Position numbers and translations under genes: made by a program. From a bacterium (GTDB taxonomy: Bacteria > UBA6262), in the NCBI GenBank assembly GCA_028716025.1, contig JAQUQP010000047.1, forward strand, positions 1-12,727: 12,727 nucleotides of DNA, in the 5' to 3' direction. This document shows positions 1-6,007 of the stretch, one piece after another. The notes under the pieces are model-generated. The model was not told the DNA's origin, did no database searches, and saw only the letters and a list, made by a program, of their open reading frames with translations. Positions within the stretch are counted from its first letter, which is position 1, and every line of letters starts with the position of its first letter.

Positions 1-502
1 CCGTGAACTGCTCCGCTCCCTTATGGATAATATTGATCGTCCCCTGGGTGCCCTGTCCTCCCCAAACTGAGGTATTTGGACCTTTAATGATCTCTATTTT
101 TTCCACATCATCAAAGGTATTTGGCCAGTTATTCTCGCCCAATCCCAAAAATGTCGGGAAAAGCATCCCGTCATAGAGGAAAAGGATCTTATCATTGGCA
201 TAACCCGAGACACCTCTCAACACCAGTACTTCATCAGATCCCTTCCAAGTATGCCATCCGCCTTCCAGCACTTCAAAAAGATCATTCATATTCCTGATCG
301 CGTAACGTTCTAAAAATTTACCGGGGATGACCGTAACATTGGCCGCGGCGGTAAATGTTTTCTCCTGCCTCCTCGTAACGCCGGTGACTACTTCCTCAAA
401 TAAGATCTGTTCTTCCGTCATTTCTTCGGTTGTTGTCGCCGCTTGGCTGTTCCCGCCGATGAAACTCATCAAGATCAATGCCATGATCGCCTTTTTTATC
501 AT
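1..502 (-). CDS. TonB-dependent outer-membrane receptor, N-terminal part (runs off the left edge)
   Basis: The reading frame opens with ATG at 502-500 and stays open to base 1, so only about 167 N-terminal residues are visible. A clear AAAGGAG ribosome binding site lies 7 bases upstream. Residues 1-21 (MIKKAIMALILMSFIGG, then NSQAA) look like a Sec signal peptide. Residues from about 37 match the plug domain of TonB-dependent receptors: a TonB-box-like stretch EEVVTGVTRRQE, then VTVIPGKFLERYAIRNMNDL, VLVLRGVSG, ILFLYDGM, and the typical VEKIEIIKGPNTSVWGGQGTQG near residues 134-155. The family sits in the outer membrane and takes up siderophores, cobalamin, nickel or carbohydrates using TonB-ExbBD energy. 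The barrel and substrate determinants are outside the window, so the ligand cannot be named. It follows the hcp operon behind a terminator-like hairpin, so it is probably a separate transcription unit. Confidence 0.93.
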   Translation of the reverse strand, partial: MIKKAIMALILMSFIGGNSQAATTTEEMTEEQILFEEVVTGVTRRQEKTFTAAANVTVIPGKFLERYAIRNMNDLFEVLEGGWHTWKGSDEVLVLRGVSGYANDKILFLYDGMLFPTFLGLGENNWPNTFDDVEKIEIIKGPNTSVWGGQGTQGTINIIHKGAEQFT

Positions 503-529
503 TCGACTTCTCCTTTGTAGTATCTAATT

Positions 530-571
530 AAAAAACCCGAATAAAGGTCATGAACCCTTATTCAGGTTTTT
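530..571 (-). terminator. Rho-independent terminator after hcp (possibly bidirectional)
   Basis: The arms 531-547 and 555-571 can form 15 pairs out of 17: 7 A/T-rich pairs ending CC/GG, a C-A mismatch, GAATAA/TTATTC, another mismatch, then GG/CC, around a 7-base loop TCATGAA. On the minus strand the hairpin is followed by TTTTTT, and on the plus strand by TTTTT. It is 90 bases beyond the hcp stop and 28 bases before the receptor start codon. It could equally be an attenuator in the receptor leader; I prefer terminator because no competing fold is obvious. Confidence 0.72.
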
Positions 572-610
572 AAATTTGATACAAATATTTTATCGCTGAA
601 CATCCTGTTA

Positions 611-640
611 AGCGCATATGTTTATATATCACAATGCGCT
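611..640. repeat. Inverted repeat in hcp-receptor spacer
   Basis: AGCGCAT (611-617) and ATGCGCT (634-640) are perfect 7-bp arms around a 16-base AT-rich loop. This lies just past the hcp stop codon in the 158-base spacer that also carries the terminator-like hairpin. It could be an operator for the receptor gene or an mRNA 3' structure. No good promoter pair could be fixed around it. Confidence 0.4.
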
Positions 641-660
641 CCAGAATATCAACTAAATTC

Positions 661-2292
661 TTATCCTAAAATCTCTTTCAAGTCCTGGTCCGGCGTAGTA
701 ATAGGCTTGATATTGAATTTATCCACGAAAACCTGAAGTACGTTCGGCGTGATGAAAGCCGGCAAGGTCGGGCCAAGCCGGATGTTTTTGATACCCATTG
801 ACAATAAAGTCAATAAAATACACACCGCTTTCTGTTCATACCATGATAATATCAAAGACAGCGGCAGGTCATTCACGCTACAATTAAAAGCCACAGCCAA
901 AGCCGAGGCTATTTGGATCGCCGAATACGCGTCATTGCACTGGCCGCAATCCAGTAAGCGCGGGAAATCACCGACCATGCCAAAATCCAGGCGGTTAAAC
1001 CTGAACTTGCCGCAGGCTAAAGTCAGGATAACGCAATCCTTAGGCACTTTTTGGGCAAACTCAGTATAATAATTCCGGCCAATTTTGGCCCCGTCACAGC
1101 CGCCGATCAGGAAAAAATACCGGATCTTCTTGTCTTTTACCGCATCTATAATTTTATTTGCCAGGCTCAGGACTGTCTTATGTCCAAATCCCACGCTGAT
1201 CTCTTTCTCAATTTTGTCTTCAGAAAATCCGCCCAGTTTCTTAGCCTGGTCGATGAGCACTTTGAAATCTTTCTTTCCGTTCTTGGCCTCAATATGGGCT
1301 TCCCCGGGCCATTGTACCAATCCGGTAGTATATATATTCCCCTTATAAGATTCCCGCGGATTCTGGATGCAATTAGTGGTCATTAAAACCACCGCCGGGA
1401 TGCCATCAAATTCTTTTTGCTGGTTTTGCCAGGCAGTACCGAAATGACCAGCCAGGTGCTTATGCTTTTTAAGTTCCGGATAACCGTGTGCCGGCAGCAT
1501 TTCGCCATGCGTATAAATATTAATGCCTTTACCTTCGGTTTGTTCCAGTAGCTGCTTTAGATCCAGCAGGTCATGTCCGGAAACAATGATCGCCGGCCCT
1601 TTTTTTATTCCTAACGGCACTTTTGTCGGGATAGGAGTGCCAAAGATATCATTATGCGCTTTGTCCAGTATTTCCAGGCATTTTAAATTAACTTTCCCAA
1701 ATTCCATGATCAGGGAAATATAATCGCCGGCAGTAAGTTTGGGATCTACTAACATCGCCAAACCCTTATAGAAAAACGCATTTACTTCTTCATTTGTACG
1801 GCCAAGGATCGCGGCGTGATCAGCATAAGCAGCCATCCCCTTCAGCCCAAAAAGAAGGATCTCCCGTAAACTGCGAATATCTTCATTGGGACTCGGATCT
1901 GATAATAAACCTACTTCTAATCCCTGGGCAATCAAACCGGCCATAGATCCAGCAGGTTGCCAGTGTGCCGGTTCCGGCGCGTCAGCCGGTATGGCACCTA
2001 TTGCTTTCTTCAATCTTTCCATGATCTTAGAAGCGGCATAGATCATATCCGCGATCTTCTTCGGATCAAAATTAACATTAGTGACAGTCGTAAACAATCC
2101 TTCTTGCAAGAATAGGTCAGCTTCTGTGTCTTTGATCCCTTTTTCCCGGGCTAACAATCCCAATATCGCGATCCCTTTTAAACTAAAAACCAGAAGATCT
2201 TGCAGCGTTGCGGTTTCATGGGTCTTGCCGCACACCCCCTGCTTTGTGCACCCCGTGCCTTTTGCAGTTTGTTCACATTGCCGACAGAACAT
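661..2292 (-). CDS. hcp: Hybrid cluster protein (Hcp, class I-type)
   Basis: A 543-residue protein with the full Hcp signature; the start is set by AAAGGAGG 6 bases upstream. The N-terminal cubane ligands are C3, C6, C15 and C21 (CX2CX8CX5C), the spacing of the class I/anaerobe type rather than the enterobacterial CX2CX11CX6C. The hybrid Fe-S-O cluster ligands known from Desulfovibrio Hcp are all recognisable: H240 (SGHDL), E264 (HGEML), C308 (TTNC), C399 (GGCDG, the persulfide cysteine), C427 (ACGKF), C452 (GQCND), and E486 with K488 (SWYEQK). Length is normal. Hcp is a cytoplasmic NO reductase (NO to N2O) with hydroxylamine reductase and S-nitrosylase activity described in some species. Here it is the last gene after an Rrf2 regulator and a ferredoxin-like protein, which suggests nitrosative-stress defence with the ferredoxin as electron donor instead of the enterobacterial Hcr flavoprotein. 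The partner assignment is inference. Confidence 0.97.
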   Translation of the reverse strand: MFCRQCEQTAKGTGCTKQGVCGKTHETATLQDLLVFSLKGIAILGLLAREKGIKDTEADLFLQEGLFTTVTNVNFDPKKIADMIYAASKIMERLKKAIGAIPADAPEPAHWQPAGSMAGLIAQGLEVGLLSDPSPNEDIRSLREILLFGLKGMAAYADHAAILGRTNEEVNAFFYKGLAMLVDPKLTAGDYISLIMEFGKVNLKCLEILDKAHNDIFGTPIPTKVPLGIKKGPAIIVSGHDLLDLKQLLEQTEGKGINIYTHGEMLPAHGYPELKKHKHLAGHFGTAWQNQQKEFDGIPAVVLMTTNCIQNPRESYKGNIYTTGLVQWPGEAHIEAKNGKKDFKVLIDQAKKLGGFSEDKIEKEISVGFGHKTVLSLANKIIDAVKDKKIRYFFLIGGCDGAKIGRNYYTEFAQKVPKDCVILTLACGKFRFNRLDFGMVGDFPRLLDCGQCNDAYSAIQIASALAVAFNCSVNDLPLSLILSWYEQKAVCILLTLLSMGIKNIRLGPTLPAFITPNVLQVFVDKFNIKPITTPDQDLKEILG

Positions 2293-2302
2293 AATCCCTC
2301 CT

Positions 2303-2340
2303 TTAAAAACGATTACACAGATTTAAAATTAGATTACACA
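2303..2340. repeat. Dispersed repeat motif with GATTACACA core (two copies)
   Basis: The 70-base gap between the ferredoxin-like gene and hcp holds GATTACACA twice (2311-2319 and 2332-2340). The first copy lies in a 20-bp stretch (2303-2322) whose exact reverse complement recurs at 8332-8351, at the end of the DUF1015 gene. The 20-bp stretch abuts and slightly overlaps the hcp ribosome binding site (2297-2304). A 20-bp match inside 12.7 kb is very unlikely by chance. Confidence 0.7.
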
Positions 2341-2360
2341 CCTGCCTGCTGGTAGGCAGG
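2341..2360. repeat. Palindromic hairpin just after the ferredoxin-like gene
   Basis: CCTGCCT (2341-2347) and AGGCAGG (2354-2360) form a perfect 7-bp GC-rich stem with a 6-base loop, 2 bases beyond the ferredoxin-like stop codon. There is no U-tract after it, so it is unlikely to be an intrinsic terminator. It looks more like an intra-operon stability element or a copy of a small palindromic repeat. I recall similar CCTGCC..GGCAGG palindromes being common in spacers of some uncultivated lineages, but cannot verify it here. Confidence 0.6.
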
Positions 2361-2362
2361 GA

Positions 2363-3037
2363 TCAGAGCCACTCCTCCTGTAAAATTTCTCCGTCGATGC
2401 CTACTACGATCTTCTTCACCGGTACTTTTCTCTTTACTCCCTCCATTGCCTGTTGTACCAACCGCACCAGCCCCATACAGCATGGTACCTGCATGATCAT
2501 TACCGTGAGAGTGTTTATTCGTGCTTCTTCTATCCAGGATTTGATCTTCGCCACATATTCATCCTGGCCGCTGTCCAGTTTTGGACAAGCGATAGCGAGT
2601 GATTTATTCTTTAAGTGATCAGCGTGAAATCCGCCCAAGGCATAAGCCACGCAATCTGCTGCCAGTACTACGTCAGCTCCCTGGAAATAGGGAGCAGCCG
2701 GCGAGATAAGATGCATTTGTACCGGCCATTGCCTCAGTTGGGAACCAATGTCGCCTCGGGCACTCTCAGTTGCCGCTGCTTTTTTTCGCAGATCCACCAT
2801 TTTTGAGCCAGGACAGCTGTGCTCTTTTTCTTGGTATGGTTCTGCTTCCCTTTCAATAATAGTTATTGCTCCTTCCGGACAGATATTGAGACAAGCGCCC
2901 AAGCCATCACAATAAAGATCTCCTACTAACCTGGCTTTCCCCTGTATAATTTTAATAGCCCCTTCCTGGCAGCCATTGATACATAATCCGCAACCAGTAC
3001 ATTTTTGTTCATCAATTGTTATTATTTGCCTTTTCAT
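2363..3037 (-). CDS. 4Fe-4S ferredoxin-like protein, probable Hcp electron-transfer partner
   Basis: A 224-residue protein; the ATG is preceded by AAAGGGAG with 5 bases spacing. Residues 1-63 are a two-cluster ferredoxin domain. The first motif is complete (C13-C16-C19-C23). The second has C43, C49 and C53, but the expected second cysteine at 46 is leucine (CDGLGAC then CP), so the second site has only three canonical ligands. The remaining 160 residues are a distinct alpha/beta region with more conserved-looking cysteines at 75, 129, 151 and 186-187 (ADCVAYALGGF, AIACPKLD, VPCCMGLV), which could bind metal or a further cluster. It starts 20 bp after the Rrf2 stop and is followed 70 bp later by hcp, so the three are almost certainly one operon. 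I recognise the CDGLGAC-type ferredoxin family of anaerobes but know no established function. Electron supply to Hcp is inferred from position. Confidence 0.85.
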   Translation of the reverse strand: MKRQIITIDEQKCTGCGLCINGCQEGAIKIIQGKARLVGDLYCDGLGACLNICPEGAITIIEREAEPYQEKEHSCPGSKMVDLRKKAAATESARGDIGSQLRQWPVQMHLISPAAPYFQGADVVLAADCVAYALGGFHADHLKNKSLAIACPKLDSGQDEYVAKIKSWIEEARINTLTVMIMQVPCCMGLVRLVQQAMEGVKRKVPVKKIVVGIDGEILQEEWL

Positions 3038-3057
3038 GCTATGCTCCCTTTACCTGA

Positions 3058-3453
3058 TTAGCTAAGATCGGCAATAGAAACTGCTGATAGCTCATCAGTG
3101 ACTTTCTTTTCTATCTCCCGGATCTTATGACGCAATGGGCAAGTCCCAATATCCGGACATATTTTCTTTTTAAAAATACAGCGGGTTTCATTAAAATCCC
3201 TCTGGAATATTTCTACCAGGTCTTTTAGTTTGATCCTGGCCGGTGATTTGCGGAATCTGAATCCACCGCCTTTTCCTTTAGTGGACTGTAGGATACCCTT
3301 TTTACTTAATGCCTGCAAGAGCCTGCGGGAAAAAGCCCGTGGTATATGTAAATCATCCACGAGCGCCTTTACCGAGGTTACTTGTTGTGGTGATCGAGAC
3401 ATATACACTAGTGCCCGGACAGCATAATCTGTATCACGATTTATCAGTTTCAT
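3058..3453 (-). CDS. Rrf2-family transcriptional regulator with three cysteines (NsrR/IscR-like)
   Basis: A 131-residue protein with the Rrf2 winged-helix pattern: DTDYAVRALVYMSRSP at 7-22, a recognition-helix region IPRAFSRRLLQALSKKGIL at 37-55, and a wing with KGKGGGFRFRK at 59-69. Three cysteines at C92, C99 and C105 (CX6CX5C) occupy the place where IscR and NsrR bind their Fe-S cluster; the first gap is one or two residues longer than in E. coli IscR or NsrR. It is the first gene of the ferredoxin-hcp operon. NsrR controls hcp in enterobacteria, so this is most likely an NO- or redox-sensing local repressor of its own operon. No Shine-Dalgarno sequence precedes the ATG, and the -10 box ends only 6 bases before it, suggesting a leaderless or very short-leader message. 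Whether it binds an Fe-S cluster, and which signal it senses, are inferences. Confidence 0.92.
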   Translation of the reverse strand: MKLINRDTDYAVRALVYMSRSPQQVTSVKALVDDLHIPRAFSRRLLQALSKKGILQSTKGKGGGFRFRKSPARIKLKDLVEIFQRDFNETRCIFKKKICPDIGTCPLRHKIREIEKKVTDELSAVSIADLS

Positions 3454-3456
3454 AAT

Positions 3457-3472
3457 ATAATGATACTATTAT
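3457..3472. promoter_or_regulatory. AT-rich dyad overlapping the rrf2-hcp promoter (candidate Rrf2 operator)
   Basis: ATAATGATACTATTAT is a near-palindrome with 5-bp arms ATAAT/ATTAT and a matching centre (12 of 16 positions symmetric). It covers the -10 box and ends 4 bases before the Rrf2 start codon. Bound here, a dimeric Rrf2 repressor would block RNA polymerase, giving autoregulation. The assignment rests on position and symmetry only. Confidence 0.45.
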
Positions 3473-3488
3473 AGTGTCTTTTTGTCAA
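3460..3488 (-). promoter_or_regulatory. Sigma70-type promoter of the rrf2-ferredoxin-hcp operon
   Basis: On the minus strand TTGACA (3488-3483) is followed by exactly 17 bases and TATCAT (3465-3460), a 6/6 and 5/6 match to consensus. The start point expected 6-7 bases downstream falls on or next to the ATG at 3453. An alternative -10, TATAAT, lies 8 bases upstream inside the spacer and would give a leader of about 13 bases. The promoter begins only 20 bases beyond the GNAT stop codon, so no terminator separates the two units. Confidence 0.75.
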
Positions 3489-3507
3489 GAAAAAAAATAT
3501 CACCCTT

Positions 3508-4164
3508 TTATTTTTGTTCCCCTATTCTTCTCCCAAATACCTGGTAATCCAGGTCACGCTGCAAAATAGGCCGGAAATAGGAATGTTTCTTTTTCGCCAG
3601 TAGTTTAAATCCTTGTTTTTCAAAAAAACCAGCCGCCTGGTCAGAGAGCGTAGCCAACTGTACTCCCGGCACTTTCTCTTTGGCTAAATATCTTAGGAAA
3701 GCCGCTATAAGTTTAGCACCAACACCGCCCGCACGGTATCCCGAAGCAATATTGATATGTAGGACCGCCGGATAATCATTATACAGGCCGGGAGTGTTAA
3801 ATTCCCCTTTCAAGTAACTACTCAGGTATTTCAACCCCAATCGGATATTCTTAAATTTGGCTATTGTACCGCGTTTTAGTATTTTCATTACTAAGGGCCA
3901 AATGATCCTGGATCTAAAAAATCGACTGATCCTGGCGCTATCCTTAGCGCCCAACAGGTAGCCGATAATTTTTTCCCCGGATTCGGCCACGAAAACTGAT
4001 TCCGGCTCATGATCCGTAAAATACGCGGTCAGTATGTCAGCTAGCACTTCCTGATCAGTGAAAAAAACTTCAGCCGGTTCACCCATAAAAGCAGTGTCAA
4101 AAGCTATTTTCCTGATAGCTTCGCGGTCTTTGCTCTGATAAGGTCTAATGATAATATCAGCCAT
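3508..4164 (-). CDS. GNAT-family N-acetyltransferase
   Basis: A 218-residue protein starting MADIIIRPYQ. The ATG overlaps the stop codon of the upstream deacetylase gene (TAATG), so translation is probably coupled. A TTG four codons upstream is a poorer alternative. GNAT features: N-terminal IIIRPYQSKDREAIRKIA (beta1-alpha1), EKIIGYLLGAKD (64-75), the strand VLHINIA (134-140) followed by the acetyl-CoA pyrophosphate loop YRAGGVGAKL (143-152), then the C-terminal VQLATLSDQAAGFFEKQGFKLL (168-189). The family moves an acetyl group from acetyl-CoA to an amine; the substrate is not predictable. It has no signal peptide and should be cytoplasmic. Being coupled to an exported PIG-L deacetylase suggests a shared N-acetylated amino sugar or amine substrate, but that is inference. 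Confidence 0.88.
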   Translation of the reverse strand: MADIIIRPYQSKDREAIRKIAFDTAFMGEPAEVFFTDQEVLADILTAYFTDHEPESVFVAESGEKIIGYLLGAKDSARISRFFRSRIIWPLVMKILKRGTIAKFKNIRLGLKYLSSYLKGEFNTPGLYNDYPAVLHINIASGYRAGGVGAKLIAAFLRYLAKEKVPGVQLATLSDQAAGFFEKQGFKLLAKKKHSYFRPILQRDLDYQVFGRRIGEQK

Positions 4165-5534
4165 TATTTCAACCAAAGGACACGCCAGGCAGTGTCACCT
4201 AAAGGTAAATCTCCGGTATGGGTCCTGGCACTGCTTAAGATATAACTCGGATACTTCAGCAAAGCGACCGGTACTAGTATTATCAAATCGTTATCTTCAA
4301 AACTATATGTTACTCCGCCTTTATCTCTCAAAACCTGTATTTTATCCTTGACCTCCAAACCATTGATCCCGATCGTGACCTGAACTTTAGGCATACGCGC
4401 GAAAAGAATACCAGGACTCCAGCCGATCAAATATACCCGAATACCGAATTCCGCGTCAATTTTTCGTTTTAAACTCAATCTGACCATTATTTTGTCTTTG
4501 GTCCGGGCATACGCTACTTTGGACAAGCCTGCCTCTGGTTCATCCAGTGCCGGGACTAATTCAGGTACTTCCATATTCTCCCAGCCCAATGACTGTTCAT
4601 TTTGCTCCGGCAAGATTATTTTCTCGTAGTTCCCAAAAAGTTCATTCCTGCGGGCATAAGAGATAAGATAGGAAGGTTCATATTCGATCTGCGTGCGATA
4701 AAATCTTATCGCCAGGAACTTTTTCTGGACTTCCGCGCTGTTTAGTCCCAATTCAAACCAATTAATCCCGGCTGACTTCAGCCGACCTGGAACATCCAAA
4801 GGGAGACCCTGGTATAATCCCCTAGGCAAAGGCCAGCCACGTACATGCACCAGGTATGGGAATATTTCCGGCGGCGTTATTTTGTCATAGAGGTCCCACA
4901 AGGCTATTTGCGTAAATAAGTACAGGGCTTGGTGGTCACGATTAAAATCTACGGGATGGGAGACAAATATTTTGGTGGGTTTGAAATCACTAATCACTGC
5001 TTCCAGGTCTTTGAGAATGTTCTCCCCGATATAGGCGGAGTTCGGAGAAAAGCTGTCATTGTAAGGGACATGGTCAATCCGGGTCAATAGATCCCGGTAA
5101 GGAGTTTTTGTTTGCCAGTATTTAGTAAAAATCGCCAACGTACCGAAATCAGGGTACCCCAAAAAAACTATCTGGTCCCGCTTAACGCCCAGAGAATTTA
5201 AAGCTGCCAGGCTTTCCTGCCGGCGCAATTCTCCCATATAGATGAATTCTTTTTTACGGACAGTCAGCCTTTTTTCATAAATTATAAAGGACCATTCATT
5301 ATGATCCCCATTAGTAAAAAGCGCGACCTTCAAAGCCGCGTGGCTGGCAAGTGCTTTTTGGATAACACCGCCTGTCCCGATACTTTCGTCATCTGGATGA
5401 GGAGCTAAAATTAGGATACGGTCTTGTGGCGTGAATTCAGGCATGGGCTTACTTTCCTGGGAATAGCTAAGCGAACTGAAAGGTAGCACAAGGAATAAGG
5501 AGATGTAAAAAATTGTAAAAGTATACGTCTTCAT
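4164..5534 (-). CDS. Exported PIG-L/LmbE-family deacetylase with C-terminal extra domain
   Basis: A 456-residue protein starting MKTYTFTIFYISLFLVL. The open frame continues upstream to 5687, but that stretch is the tRNA-His gene read as protein and is rejected; a GGAG lies 10 bases before the ATG. Residues 1-26 are a signal peptide (hydrophobic core 8-22, cleavage near SYS-QES). The PIG-L Rossmann-like domain shows the zinc motif PHPDDE (45-50), GTGGVIQKAL (53-62), and HPVDFNRDH (193-201) supplying the third ligand; these families hydrolyse N-acetyl groups of amino sugars. Residues 320-456 form a separate beta-rich domain ending DTAWRVLWLK that I do not recognise, perhaps carbohydrate-binding. 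The signal peptide indicates periplasmic or cell-surface action. It follows tRNA-His by 74 bp with no clear promoter and overlaps the GNAT gene by one base. Substrate unknown. Confidence 0.88.
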   Translation of the reverse strand: MKTYTFTIFYISLFLVLPFSSLSYSQESKPMPEFTPQDRILILAPHPDDESIGTGGVIQKALASHAALKVALFTNGDHNEWSFIIYEKRLTVRKKEFIYMGELRRQESLAALNSLGVKRDQIVFLGYPDFGTLAIFTKYWQTKTPYRDLLTRIDHVPYNDSFSPNSAYIGENILKDLEAVISDFKPTKIFVSHPVDFNRDHQALYLFTQIALWDLYDKITPPEIFPYLVHVRGWPLPRGLYQGLPLDVPGRLKSAGINWFELGLNSAEVQKKFLAIRFYRTQIEYEPSYLISYARRNELFGNYEKIILPEQNEQSLGWENMEVPELVPALDEPEAGLSKVAYARTKDKIMVRLSLKRKIDAEFGIRVYLIGWSPGILFARMPKVQVTIGINGLEVKDKIQVLRDKGGVTYSFEDNDLIILVPVALLKYPSYILSSARTHTGDLPLGDTAWRVLWLK

Positions 5535-5607
5535 AGGGGTACAACTCCATACAGGAGGGAGGAAATACGTGGAATCCAAAGATTTAATCTGTATAATCGC
5601 TTTATCT

Positions 5608-5685
5608 TGGGGTGAGCGACGGGACTTGAACCCGCAGCCTCCAGGGCCACAGCCTAGCGCTCTAACCAATTGAGCTACGCCCACC
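5608..5685 (-). tRNA. tRNA-His (GTG)
   Basis: Full cloverleaf on the minus strand: acceptor GTGGGCG/CGCTCAC, D arm GCTC/GAGC, anticodon stem CTAGG/CCTGG with loop CTGTGGC (anticodon GTG), T arm GCGGG-TTCAAGT-CCCGT. The extra base G-1 (5685) can pair with discriminator C73, the identity hallmark of tRNA-His. The 3' CCA is encoded (5608-5610). Confidence 0.97.
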
Positions 5686-5696
5686 ATATAACTTCT

Positions 5697-5799
5697 GTTG
5701 ATAGTTGATAGTACGTTCCGATAAGACCGGAGCTTGTAGTTGATAGAAAGTACTAAAGCTTTTTCAATGAACTATCAACAATCAACTATGAACTAAATT
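5697..5799. repeat. 7-bp tandem repeats forming an inverted pair between tRNA-Arg and tRNA-His
   Basis: GTTGATA occurs twice in tandem (5697-5710) and once more at 5739-5745. On the far side, four adjoining 7-mers of the form C(A/T)AT(C/G)AA run from 5765 to 5792, followed by a decayed unit. The two blocks are reverse complements: 5697-5712 pairs with 5771-5786 at 15 of 16 positions, so the spacer could fold into a long hairpin. No gene or promoter was seen in this 133-base spacer. Confidence 0.75.
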
Positions 5800-5818
5800 T
5801 GTCTATTCAAATTTTAAG

Positions 5819-5892
5819 CGTCCCTGGCGTGATTCGAACACGCGACCCTCTGCTTAGAAGGCAGATGCTCTATCCAGCTGAGCTACAGGGAC
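5819..5892 (-). tRNA. tRNA-Arg (TCT)
   Basis: Cloverleaf: acceptor GTCCCTG/CAGGGAC, D arm GCTC/GAGC, anticodon stem TCTGC/GCAGA with loop CTTCTAA (anticodon TCT), T arm GCGTG-TTCGAAT-CACGC, discriminator G. The 3' CCA is not encoded (CTT follows). Confidence 0.97.
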
Positions 5893-5927
5893 GTCGCTCC
5901 ACTTCGCAAGCTCGTTTCGCTTCACAA

Positions 5928-5948
5928 GGGGAAACCAGTGGTTTCCCC
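5928..5948. repeat. Perfect GGGGAAACC/GGTTTCCCC hairpin upstream of tRNA-Arg
   Basis: A perfect 9-bp stem with a 3-base loop, within the 245-base spacer (5893-6137) between the response regulator and tRNA-Arg. The surrounding sequence is unusually rich in CGCT/GCGA motifs and has a second small hairpin (GGGCT/AACCC, 5976-5990). A related 9-bp hairpin in a similar context lies upstream of tRNA-Val (7827-7849). No T-run follows on either strand, so a terminator is doubtful. Confidence 0.65.
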
Positions 5949-6007
5949 GTTTCGTCGTCGCTCGCCACACAGAACGGGCTCGCTGAACCCCTTCCTCTTG
6001 TTGACCC

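Noticed and set aside
503..660. Cobalamin or other riboswitch in the TonB receptor leader
   Set aside because: I looked because such receptors often have one, but the spacer is short, AT-rich and lacks a recognisable riboswitch core; one hairpin explains most of it.
5535..5687. N-terminal 51-residue extension of the PIG-L deacetylase frame
   Set aside because: It is the tRNA-His gene read as protein; the downstream ATG starts a proper signal peptide.
5697..5799. CRISPR array
   Set aside because: The repeats are 7 bp and adjoining, with no unique spacers of constant length and no cas genes.
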